A stretch of DNA of 5,565 nt from DATKNA01 sp035541595 (GTDB taxonomy: Bacteria; Actinomycetota; Actinomycetes; Actinomycetales; Kineosporiaceae), in assembly GCA_035541595.1 (NCBI GenBank), contig DATKNA010000247.1, forward strand, positions 1 to 5,565, in the 5' to 3' direction. This document shows, in pieces, positions 1 to 5,325 of this stretch. Numbering within the stretch: position 1 is the first letter of the stretch; each line of letters opens with the position of its first letter. A model generated the notes under the pieces. The model did not search any database, was not told the origin of the DNA, and saw only the letters and a list, made by a program, of their open reading frames with translations. A program made the translations under genes and the position numbers.

Positions 1-63
1 GAGGTCGAGGCGGCGGGCCAGCAGCCCCGCGGCCAGCCGTGCGGGGAAGGTCGTCGTCGGCAC
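1..63 (-). CDS. Possible start of a divergent gene, cut by the window edge (tentative)
   Basis: Read leftward from a GTG at 63, the sequence stays open to the window edge for 21 codons, giving MPTTTFPARLAAGLLARRLD and one more residue. Twenty of these 21 codons end in G or C, and the peptide looks like a plausible N-terminus with an amphipathic helix. The reading frames on the other strand give arginine-rich, low-complexity products. There is no clear Shine-Dalgarno sequence in front of the GTG. The frame is closed by a stop about nine codons upstream, so any start must lie in this small interval. It would be divergent from the methionine-synthase-like gene, sharing the 64-201 promoter region. 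No function can be assigned from 21 residues. It could equally be non-coding sequence. Confidence 0.3.
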   Translation of the reverse strand, partial: MPTTTFPARLAAGLLARRLDL

Positions 64-189
64 GACGGGAGCATCGCCGACCGCGGCTCATGGTCGCCAA
101 CGGGTTCCGGCTGGCACCGGCCCGCTCCACCGCCGGCCGACCCGGCCGAACGCGCGCCGACTCCGCGGAGCACCGATTGCCGGAGGTCC

Positions 190-195
190 TAGACT
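190..195 (+). promoter_or_regulatory. -10 element of a probable leaderless promoter
   Basis: The hexamer TAGACT fits the actinobacterial -10 consensus TANNNT. A transcript starting about seven bases downstream would begin at or next to the GTG at 202, giving a leaderless mRNA, a common arrangement in actinobacteria. No good -35 hexamer is seen at 16-18 bp upstream. The purine-rich GGAGG at 182-186 is 15 nt from the GTG, too far to act as a ribosome binding site, which supports the leaderless reading. Confidence 0.5.
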
Positions 196-201
196 GCCCC
201 G

Positions 202-1218
202 GTGCTCGAACCTGTCCCCGGCCGAGCCAGTGGTGTCGGCTCGTGGCCGGGGACGGACGTCCTGGACACCCTGCGGATCACGCTCGGCGAGCTTCCGGAA
301 CCACACGTGCCCTACGTGCCGGAGCTGCCGGCGCGCGGGCCCGGCGCCGATCTCGTCGGCCGGGCGGCGGCGCTGCTCGTCGATCTGCCCGTGGACCTGC
401 AACCCGCGGGTTGGCGGCTGGTCGACCGGCCCGGGCGTGACCTCGCCCGGGCACGGGCCTGGCTCCGCCAGGATCTCGACGCCCTCGCCGAGGTCGCGGA
501 GGGCTACGCCGGGCCGCTGAAGATCCAATGCTGCGGACCGTGGACCCTCGCCGCCGGCCTCCACCTACCGCGGCTCGAACGAGCCGTCGTCGACGCCGGG
601 GCATCGCGCGACCTCGTCGGCTCGCTCGCCGAGGGGCTCGCCCGGCACGTGGCCGAGGTCCGACGGCTCGTCCCCGGGGCCGAGGTCGTCGTGCAGCTCG
701 ACGAGCCGTCCTTGCCCGCCGTCCTGTCCGGCGCGCTGCCCACGGCCAGCGGCTTCGGGCGGCTGCGGGCGGTCGAGGAGAGCGTCGCGGTGGACGGGCT
801 GAGGACCGTGCTGGACGCGGTCCGCGTGTCCGGGGCGGTCGCCACCCTGGTGCACTGCTGTGCTGACGACCCGCCGGTCGAGGTCCTGTCGCGGACCGGC
901 GCGCAGGGGCTGTCCCTGGACGTGTCCCGGCTGGGCAGAGCGGGCTGGGAGGCGGTCGCGACGGTCGTCGAGGCCCGCGTCGCGCTGTGGGCCGGGGCCG
1001 TCCCGACGACCGGCACCGTCCCGTCGGTGTCGACGGCGGTCGACGCCGTCTGGAGCCGCTGGCGCACCCTCGGCCTCGACGCCGCCCTGCTGGCCGGGGT
1101 CGTCCTCACCCCCGCCTGCGGCCTGGCGCGTTCGAGCCCGCAGGACGCGCGGGCCCGGCTGGCCCGCACGCGCCAGGCAGCGGCGGCGCTGGCGGAGCGT
1201 GCGGCGGAGGAGGCCTGA
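202..1218 (+). CDS. Cobalamin-independent methionine synthase-like protein (MetE C-terminal domain family)
   Basis: This 338-aa protein resembles the C-terminal catalytic barrel of MetE (Meth_synt_2 family), the stand-alone form typically found next to ligA in actinobacteria. MetE itself transfers a methyl group from methyltetrahydrofolate to homocysteine at a zinc site. Visible landmarks are SGVGSWPGTD (residues 10-19), ELPARGPGADLVGR (41-54), CGPWTLAAGL (111-120), QLDEPSL (165-171), an H-x-C pair at H218/C220 inside LVHCC, and C306 in TPACGL. H218, C220 and C306 correspond to three of the four zinc ligands of MetE; the fourth, a glutamate, cannot be placed by eye. The N-terminal folate-binding half of full-length MetE (about 750 aa) is absent, so true methionine synthesis is not established; the methyl donor and acceptor may differ. 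The GTG at 202 is the only reasonable start before the conserved SGVGSW motif and sits at the predicted transcription start. The next gene is 542 bp away. Confidence 0.88.
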   Translation: MLEPVPGRASGVGSWPGTDVLDTLRITLGELPEPHVPYVPELPARGPGADLVGRAAALLVDLPVDLQPAGWRLVDRPGRDLARARAWLRQDLDALAEVAEGYAGPLKIQCCGPWTLAAGLHLPRLERAVVDAGASRDLVGSLAEGLARHVAEVRRLVPGAEVVVQLDEPSLPAVLSGALPTASGFGRLRAVEESVAVDGLRTVLDAVRVSGAVATLVHCCADDPPVEVLSRTGAQGLSLDVSRLGRAGWEAVATVVEARVALWAGAVPTTGTVPSVSTAVDAVWSRWRTLGLDAALLAGVVLTPACGLARSSPQDARARLARTRQAAAALAERAAEEA

Positions 1219-1244
1219 CCGGCGAGGCTCGCTGACGCCGCCGC

Positions 1245-1260
1245 CGGGGCGCAGCCCCCG
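1245..1260 (+). terminator. Short GC-rich hairpin after the methionine-synthase-like gene
   Basis: GGGGC (1246-1250) pairs with GCCCC (1254-1258) around a three-base loop. C1245 and G1260 can extend the stem past a one-base bulge. It lies 26 bp after the stop codon at 1216-1218. No run of T follows, so it would be a non-canonical actinobacterial terminator at best. Confidence 0.3.
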
Positions 1261-1272
1261 ATCGGTTCCGCT

Positions 1273-1470
1273 CGTGATCGCCACCCGTTCAGTGCGTGAT
1301 CGCCACTCGTTCGGCGCGTGATCGCCACCCGTTCAGTGCGTGATCGCCACGCGTTCGGCGCGTGATCGCCACCCGTTCGGCGCGTGATCGCCACGCTGGC
1401 GGCGCGTGATCGCCACTCGTTCGGCGCGTGATCGCCACCCGTTCGGCGCGTGATCGCCACGCTGGCGGAG
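1273..1470 (+). repeat. Tandem array of nine 22-bp units
   Basis: Nine head-to-tail units start at 1273, 1295, 1317, 1339, 1361, 1383, 1405, 1427 and 1449, exactly 22 bp apart. Every unit opens with the same 12 bases, CGTGATCGCCAC. The remaining 10 bases vary: CCGTTCAGTG in units 1 and 3, TCGTTCGGCG in 2 and 7, GCGTTCGGCG in 4, CCGTTCGGCG in 5 and 8, GCTGGCGGCG in 6 and GCTGGCGGAG in 9. Units 4-6 and 7-9 are a 66-bp duplication differing at two positions. Units 1-2 and 3-4 are a 44-bp duplication differing at one. In each core GTG and CAC can pair around ATCGC; in units 4, 6 and 9 this becomes a 5-bp stem, GCGTG with CACGC. The period is not a multiple of three, so TGA in the core closes all three forward frames, while reverse frames stay open. 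There are no spacers and no associated genes. Confidence 0.95.
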
Positions 1471-1545
1471 TCCAGGGCCGGGTCTGCGACGATGGCCAGG
1501 TCGATGGTGTGGTCGCCGGTGTTGCTCCGCCGGCGTGGCGATCAC
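1450..1545. repeat. Inverted repeat: last array unit against an opposed copy
   Basis: The 21 bases at 1450-1470 (unit 9 without its first base) match the reverse complement of 1525-1545 at 20 of 21 positions; the single difference is T against C in the tail (GCTGGCGGAG against GCCGGCGGAG). The opposed copy carries GTGGCGATCAC at 1535-1545. The arms enclose 54 bp (1471-1524). In RNA they could form a long, stable stem. In DNA they are two facing copies of the same element bracketing a short segment. Confidence 0.9.
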
Positions 1546-1591
1546 ATCGCGGCCCGCGGCCGGGGAGGACGGCGACCGCTGGTCCTTCCCC

Positions 1592-1633
1592 ACTCACCGA
1601 CCCCCTGGCGTGACTCACCGACGCCCTGGCGTG
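1592..1633 (+). repeat. 21-bp tandem duplication, two copies
   Basis: Two adjacent 21-bp copies begin ACTCACCGAC at 1592 and 1613 and end CCTGGCGTG. They differ only at 1602 (C) against 1623 (G). At the junction, GTGACTCAC (1610-1618 region) is a near-palindrome, GTGA and TCAC around a central C. The sequence is unrelated in detail to the 22-bp array but has a similar period and also contains GCGTGA. Confidence 0.9.
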
Positions 1634-1656
1634 CGCCATTCGGTCGCCCGGACGCT

Positions 1657-1674
1657 CGGCATGATCTTGTGCCG
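1657..1674. promoter_or_regulatory. Small inverted repeat upstream of ligA, possible operator or promoter
   Basis: CGGCA (1657-1661) and TGCCG (1670-1674) form a 5-bp inverted repeat around TGATCTTG, in the most AT-rich few bases of the gap. CATGAT (1660-1665) is a poor match to a -10 hexamer, and no convincing -35 was found. It is the best promoter-like spot between the repeats and ligA, but the support is weak. Confidence 0.25.
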
Positions 1675-1700
1675 CCGATGGAAGTGCGCGCCGGCGAGGA

Positions 1701-1744
1701 CGGGTCGTCGTGTCGGTGGGGTCGGGTCGTCGTGTCGGTGGGGT
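1701..1744 (+). repeat. Perfect 22-bp tandem duplication at the ligA start region
   Basis: The 22 bases at 1701-1722 (beginning CGGGTCGTCGTG and ending GGTGGGGT) are repeated without change at 1723-1744. CGGG at 1745-1748 begins a third, degenerate copy. The duplication lies directly before, or inside, the 5' end of ligA depending on which GTG start is used, and two exact copies suggest a recent event. Confidence 0.93.
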
Positions 1745-1745
1745 C

Positions 1746-1753
1746 GGGCAGGA
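1746..1753 (+). promoter_or_regulatory. Ribosome binding site favouring the ligA start at 1761
   Basis: GGGCAGGA ends 7 bases before the GTG at 1761, a normal distance for AGGA. A competing site, GAGGA at 1696-1700, lies 9 bases before a GTG at 1710, so the start choice is not settled by this alone. Confidence 0.5.
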
Positions 1754-1760
1754 TGTCGGC

Positions 1761-3914
1761 GTGGCCCAGGACCAGGCGGTAGGCGTGCAGGACGTCGAGG
1801 ACGTGCGGGACCTCGCCGGGCAGCCGACCGTGGAGCAGGCGCCGATCCCCGCCGCGGCGCGCCACCGGTGGGAGGAGCTCGCCGAGGAGATCCGCGCGGC
1901 CCAGTTCGCCTACTACGTGCGGGACGCCCCGACCATCTCGGACGGCCAGTACGACGACCTCATGCGGGAGCTCGAGGCGCTCGAGAGTGAGCACCCCGGC
2001 CTGCGGACGCCGGACTCGCCCTCGCAGACCGTCGGCGGGACGTTCTCCACCGAGTTCGCGCCGGTCGACCATCCCGAGCGGATGCTCAGCCTCGACAACG
2101 TCTTCAACGAGGAGGAGCTGCGGGCCTGGGCCGAGCGGGTGGTGCGCGACGTCGGCACGGCGGCCGCCGCCGAGGTCACCTTCCTGTGCGAGCTGAAGAT
2201 CGACGGCTTGGCGGTCGATCTCGTGTACGAGGGCGGCCGCCTGGTCCGGGCGGCAACCCGCGGGGACGGCCGGACGGGGGAGGACGTGACGCTGAACGTG
2301 CGCACCATCGAGGGCGTCCCGCACGTGCTCGTCGGCGAGCACGTCCCGGAGCTCGTCGAGGTCCGCGGCGAGGTCTTCTTCCCGGTGGCCGCGTTCGCCG
2401 ACCTCAACGGCGCGCTGGTGGAGTCCGGGAAGGCGCCGTTCGCGAACCCGCGGAACGCCGCCGCGGGCTCCCTGCGGCAGAAGGACCCGCGGGTCACCGC
2501 CACCCGGCCGCTACGGCTGCTGGTGCACGGCATCGGGGCACGACGCGGGTTCGACGTCGAGTGGCAGTCGCAGGCCTACGAGCTGCTCCAGGGCTGGGGC
2601 CTGCCGGTCGCCGGCACCTACCGGGTGGTGCCGGCGTTCGGCGGCGTCCTGGCGTACGTCGAGAACTACCGGGAGCACCGGCACGACCAGATCCACGAGA
2701 TCGACGGCGTCGTCGTCAAGGTCGACGAGGTCGCCCTGCAGCGCCGCCTCGGCGCGACGAGCCGCGCCCCGCGGTGGGCGATCGCGTTCAAGTACCCGCC
2801 GGAGGAGGTCAACACCAGGCTCCTCGACATCCGGGTCAACGTCGGGCGCACCGGCCGGGTGACGCCGTACGGGGTGATGGAGCCCGTGCTCGTGTCCGGC
2901 TCGACCGTGGGCATGGCCACGCTGCACAACGCGCAGGAGGTCCGCCGCAAGGGCGTGCTGATCGGCGACGTCGTCGTCCTGCGCAAGGCGGGCGACGTCA
3001 TCCCCGAGATCGTCGGCCCGGTCGTGGAGGCACGCCACGGTACCGAGCGGGCGTTCGTCATGCCGACCCGGTGCCCTGAGTGCGGCACCGCGTTGGCGTA
3101 CGAGCGGGAGGGTGACGCCGACATCCGCTGCCCGAACGCGCGGACGTGCCCCGCCCAGCTGCGTGAGCGGATCTTCCACGTCGCCGGCCGCGGCGCGTTC
3201 GACATCGAAGCGCTCGGCTACGAGGGCGCGATCGCCCTGCTCCAGGCCCACGTCGTGGAGGACGAGGGCGACCTGTTCTCCCTCGACGCCGACGGGCTGC
3301 GCCGGGTCCCGCTCTACACCCGCAAGGACGGTGAGCTGTCCGCGAACGGCGTCAAGCTCCTCGACAACCTGCAGATCGCACGGACCCGCCCGCTGTGGCG
3401 GGTCCTCGTGGCGCTGTCGATCCGCCATGTCGGCCCGACGGCCGCCCGGGCCCTGGCCCAGTCGATGGGGTCGATCGAGCGCATCCGCACCGCCACGGTG
3501 GAGGAGCTCGCCGCCGTGGACGGCGTCGGGCCGGTGATCGCGGAGGCCGTGCTCGAGTGGTTCGACGTCGACTGGCACCGCGAGATCTTCCGGAAGTGGG
3601 CGGCGGCCGGCGTGTCCATGGCGGACGAGCGGCTCGGATCCGCCCCCCGAACGCTGGAGGGCCTCACCGTGGTCGTCACCGGCAGCCTCGAGGGCTTCAG
3701 CCGGGACGAGGCCAAGGAGGCGATCCTGACGCGCGGCGGCAAGGCGTCGGGGAGCGTGTCGAAGAAGACCGACTTCGTCGTCGTGGGGGAGAACCCGGGC
3801 GGCAAGGCGGACACGGCCCGCCGGCTCGGGGTGCGCATCCTCGACGAGGCGGGCTTCCGGCGGCTCCTCGACGGCGGTCCGGGCGCGGTCCGGCCGAGTG
3901 AGACGGCCGAGTGA
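1761..3914 (+). CDS. ligA: NAD+-dependent DNA ligase LigA
   Basis: LigA seals nicks in double-stranded DNA during replication and repair, using NAD+ to adenylate its active-site lysine. From the GTG at 1761 the protein has 717 residues; bacterial LigA is usually 670-700. Domains in order: Ia (RHRWEELAEEIRAAQFAYYV, then SDGQYD); adenylation domain with the catalytic lysine K146 in ELKIDG, SLDN at 110-113, and the EIDGVVVKVD motif at 313-322; OB fold (about 345-430); Cys4 zinc finger C438, C441, C457, C463; helix-hairpin-helix region (about 480-600, with IRHVGPTAARAL and VDGVGPVIAEAV); C-terminal BRCT domain (about 629-704). All key residues are present. The start is uncertain: in-frame GTG codons lie at 1710, 1716, 1761, 1785, 1803 and 1830. 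The 1830 start gives 694 aa, closest to the mycobacterial length; 1761 and 1710 have better ribosome sites. The acidic first 23 or so residues lie before the conserved fold. The last codons (SETAE) and the TGA stop are encoded by a 13-bp tandem repeat. Confidence 0.97.
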   Translation: MAQDQAVGVQDVEDVRDLAGQPTVEQAPIPAAARHRWEELAEEIRAAQFAYYVRDAPTISDGQYDDLMRELEALESEHPGLRTPDSPSQTVGGTFSTEFAPVDHPERMLSLDNVFNEEELRAWAERVVRDVGTAAAAEVTFLCELKIDGLAVDLVYEGGRLVRAATRGDGRTGEDVTLNVRTIEGVPHVLVGEHVPELVEVRGEVFFPVAAFADLNGALVESGKAPFANPRNAAAGSLRQKDPRVTATRPLRLLVHGIGARRGFDVEWQSQAYELLQGWGLPVAGTYRVVPAFGGVLAYVENYREHRHDQIHEIDGVVVKVDEVALQRRLGATSRAPRWAIAFKYPPEEVNTRLLDIRVNVGRTGRVTPYGVMEPVLVSGSTVGMATLHNAQEVRRKGVLIGDVVVLRKAGDVIPEIVGPVVEARHGTERAFVMPTRCPECGTALAYEREGDADIRCPNARTCPAQLRERIFHVAGRGAFDIEALGYEGAIALLQAHVVEDEGDLFSLDADGLRRVPLYTRKDGELSANGVKLLDNLQIARTRPLWRVLVALSIRHVGPTAARALAQSMGSIERIRTATVEELAAVDGVGPVIAEAVLEWFDVDWHREIFRKWAAAGVSMADERLGSAPRTLEGLTVVVTGSLEGFSRDEAKEAILTRGGKASGSVSKKTDFVVVGENPGGKADTARRLGVRILDEAGFRRLLDGGPGAVRPSETAE

Positions 3915-3963
3915 GACGGCCGAGTGAGACGGTCGAGTGAGACGGTCGAGTGAGACGGTCGAG
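3895..3963 (+). repeat. 13-bp tandem repeat spanning the ligA stop codon
   Basis: Five units of 13 bp start at 3895, 3908, 3921, 3934 and 3947, each CGAGTGAGACGG followed by C (units 1-2) or T (units 3-5), with a partial CGAG at 3960-3963. The ligA stop TGA (3912-3914) is in unit 2. As 13 is not a multiple of three, the TGA of successive units falls in all three forward frames within 39 bp. The array fills most of the 77-bp gap between the convergent ligA and GGDEF genes. No hairpin terminator with a T-run was found here. Confidence 0.95.
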
Positions 3964-3991
3964 GCGGAGGGCTAGAGCGGCCGATCCCGGC

Positions 3992-5098
3992 CTACCCCCG
4001 CTGCTGCGCCGCCGGGCGGCCGTCTTGCGCCGTCGCCGGCGCGGGCAGACCGGAGGCGAACCGGCCGGACCGTTCCCCGGCACCGTGGTGGGCCTGCTTG
4101 TCCTCGTACATCGCGATGTCCGCGGCCGCCAGCACCTTCTCGACGTCCTGCGCGGAGGCCACCTCGCCGCTGGCGGTCCCGACGCTGACGGCCCAGGGCA
4201 GGCCCAGGACGCCGGCGCTGCCGGTCAGCCGGATGCGCAGCCGGTGAGCGAGCTGCTCCAGACCGTGGGCCCCCGCGCCTGGCACGAGCAGGGCGAACTC
4301 GTCGCCGCCGAGGCGGACCAGCGCGTCGCCGGCACGGCTGACCCCGGCGAGCCGGTCGGCGATCTCGACGAGCACGGCGTCCCCGGCCGCGTGTCCCAGC
4401 TCGTCGTTGATCCGCTTGAAGCCGTCGACGTCCAGGCACACGGCGCCGAGCCGGCCGCCCCGCTCGGCGAGACCCGCGCAGGCCGCGCCCAGCCCCCGGC
4501 GGTTGAGCAGCCCGGTGAGCTGGTCGCGGGTCGCCTGCTCCGCGAACGCGTCGGTGAGGGCCTGCACCTGGGCGTGGCCGCGGGCCCGCAGCGTGTGCAG
4601 GACGTGCGAGGCGCCGATCGCGATCGCCAGCGAGGCGCCGAGCTCCGCCCAGCCGTGCACCTCGATGTGCCGCACGGCCGTCGGCAGGAAGCCTGCCGCC
4701 GCGACGGCGTCGACGGCCAGCAGCCAGCGGGCGAGCGGCAGGACGGCGCCGGAGGCCAGCACCGTCAGTAGCAGGGGACCGGTCGTGAGCGGGTCGGCGG
4801 TCAGGACCACGTGGTAGGCGGCGTTGACCCCGCAAGCGACCGCGCAGACACCGGCCGCGTGCGCTGCGCCAGCGACGCAGGGCCTCCGCCGCCGGTACCA
4901 GGCGCCGACGCCGGCGCAGACGAGCGCGGCGGCCCCGGACCCTGGGGCGAGCTGCCACGCGTGCGGGCCGCCCAGCAGGGCGTCGCAGCAGGCGAACAGG
5001 CCGACCAGCGCCGCCACGCCGAACGCTGCGCCGGACAGGCCGGCGCTGAGGGAGATCTCCGCGACGGGCGCACCCGGCCGGGCCGCCGTGGAAGCCAT
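3992..5098 (-). CDS. Membrane-bound diguanylate cyclase (GGDEF protein)
   Basis: This 368-aa protein is predicted to make the second messenger cyclic di-GMP from two GTP at the inner face of the membrane. The N-terminal half is hydrophobic, with about six likely membrane helices (roughly 17-39, 47-67, 75-98, 105-124, 125-142, 151-169) and a short charged linker. The GGDEF domain spans about 190-338: DQLTGLLNRRG (192-202), the metal-binding DVD of CLDVDGF (D223, D225), substrate residues N231 and D240, and the signature RLGGDEF with GGDEF at 264-268. RAGD at 255-258, five residues before GGDEF, matches the RxxD inhibitory site, so product feedback is expected. No EAL, PAS or GAF domain is seen; the membrane part is presumably the sensor, ligand unknown. 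The tail (340-368) is Pro/Ala-rich. ATG at 5098 is chosen because the helices follow it, although it has no clear Shine-Dalgarno sequence; an upstream GTG at 5176 would add a basic 26-residue leader. It converges with ligA and diverges from gatC. Confidence 0.93.
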   Translation of the reverse strand: MASTAARPGAPVAEISLSAGLSGAAFGVAALVGLFACCDALLGGPHAWQLAPGSGAAALVCAGVGAWYRRRRPCVAGAAHAAGVCAVACGVNAAYHVVLTADPLTTGPLLLTVLASGAVLPLARWLLAVDAVAAAGFLPTAVRHIEVHGWAELGASLAIAIGASHVLHTLRARGHAQVQALTDAFAEQATRDQLTGLLNRRGLGAACAGLAERGGRLGAVCLDVDGFKRINDELGHAAGDAVLVEIADRLAGVSRAGDALVRLGGDEFALLVPGAGAHGLEQLAHRLRIRLTGSAGVLGLPWAVSVGTASGEVASAQDVEKVLAAADIAMYEDKQAHHGAGERSGRFASGLPAPATAQDGRPAAQQRG

Positions 5099-5165
5099 GC
5101 TGATGCGTCGGCCCGGGCGTGACCCGGCTGGAGCGGCCGGAGGCGTGAGGTGACTGCGTCGCCGC

Positions 5166-5200
5166 CGGGTGTGCACCCGTTCCGCCGCATTGCACGGGTT
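5166..5200. promoter_or_regulatory. Palindrome in the divergent GGDEF-gatC intergenic region
   Basis: CGGGTG (5166-5171) and CACCCG (5174-5179) form a perfect inverted repeat around TG. The overlapping TGCACCCGTT (5172-5181) recurs 19 bp later as TGCACGGGTT (5191-5200). The spacing of about two helical turns would suit a dimeric regulator acting on the GGDEF gene or gatC, but no regulator is identified. Such palindromes arise easily in GC-rich DNA. If the GGDEF gene used the GTG at 5176, the palindrome would overlap its start. Confidence 0.3.
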
Positions 5201-5325
5201 GTGGCCGGTCGCCGAGGGCGTCAGAGCGGCAGATCGCGTGCAACCCAGGACAGCGCGTGCACGGAGACCGCCGTGCGGAGAGGGCCGCGGCGGCAGCCGG
5301 CGTCGGTCCGGCCCGGGCCCGCCGG

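Larger units (their letters stand above)
1219..1760. other. Gene-free, repeat-filled gap between the methionine-synthase-like gene and ligA
   Basis: No convincing protein gene lies in these 542 bp. Open frames exist on the reverse strand through the 22-bp array, but they encode only permutations of the same repeat-derived arginine-rich peptide and lack conserved sequence. The gap contains, in order, a short hairpin (1245-1260), the 22-bp array, a 54-bp segment enclosed by the inverted repeat, the 21-bp duplication, a small inverted repeat, and the 22-bp duplication before ligA. About half of the gap is tandem-repeat sequence. Confidence 0.8.

Noticed and set aside
39..440. 133-residue forward open frame at the left end
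   Set aside because: Its product is Arg/Ala/Gly-rich low complexity, it runs out of frame through the start of the methionine-synthase-like gene, and it matches no known family.
504..1460. 318-residue reverse-strand open frame through the array and the methionine-synthase-like gene
   Set aside because: Its N-terminal part is only repeat translation (WRSRAERVAITRR-like) and the rest is antisense to a clear gene, with Ser/Arg/Thr-rich shadow composition.
1273..1470. CRISPR array
   Set aside because: The units are contiguous with a strict 22-bp period. There are no unique spacers of 30-40 bp between them, the variable tails are only 10 bp and recur, and no cas gene is present.
1273..1470. Iteron-type plasmid replication origin
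   Set aside because: Repeats of 22 bp in tandem resemble iterons, but there is no replication initiator gene, AT-rich melting region or DnaA box, and the flanking genes are chromosomal housekeeping genes.
1542..2342. 266-residue reverse-strand open frame over the 5' end of ligA
   Set aside because: It is antisense to conserved LigA residues. A protein-like stretch (HVLDVLHAYRLVLGHADILP) occurs opposite the ligA start region, but it continues straight into antisense of the ligase fold and shows no known domain.
3950..4771. 273-residue forward open frame opposite the GGDEF gene
   Set aside because: It is antisense to the conserved GGDEF motif and helices, with no recognisable domain and a start inside the 13-bp repeat.
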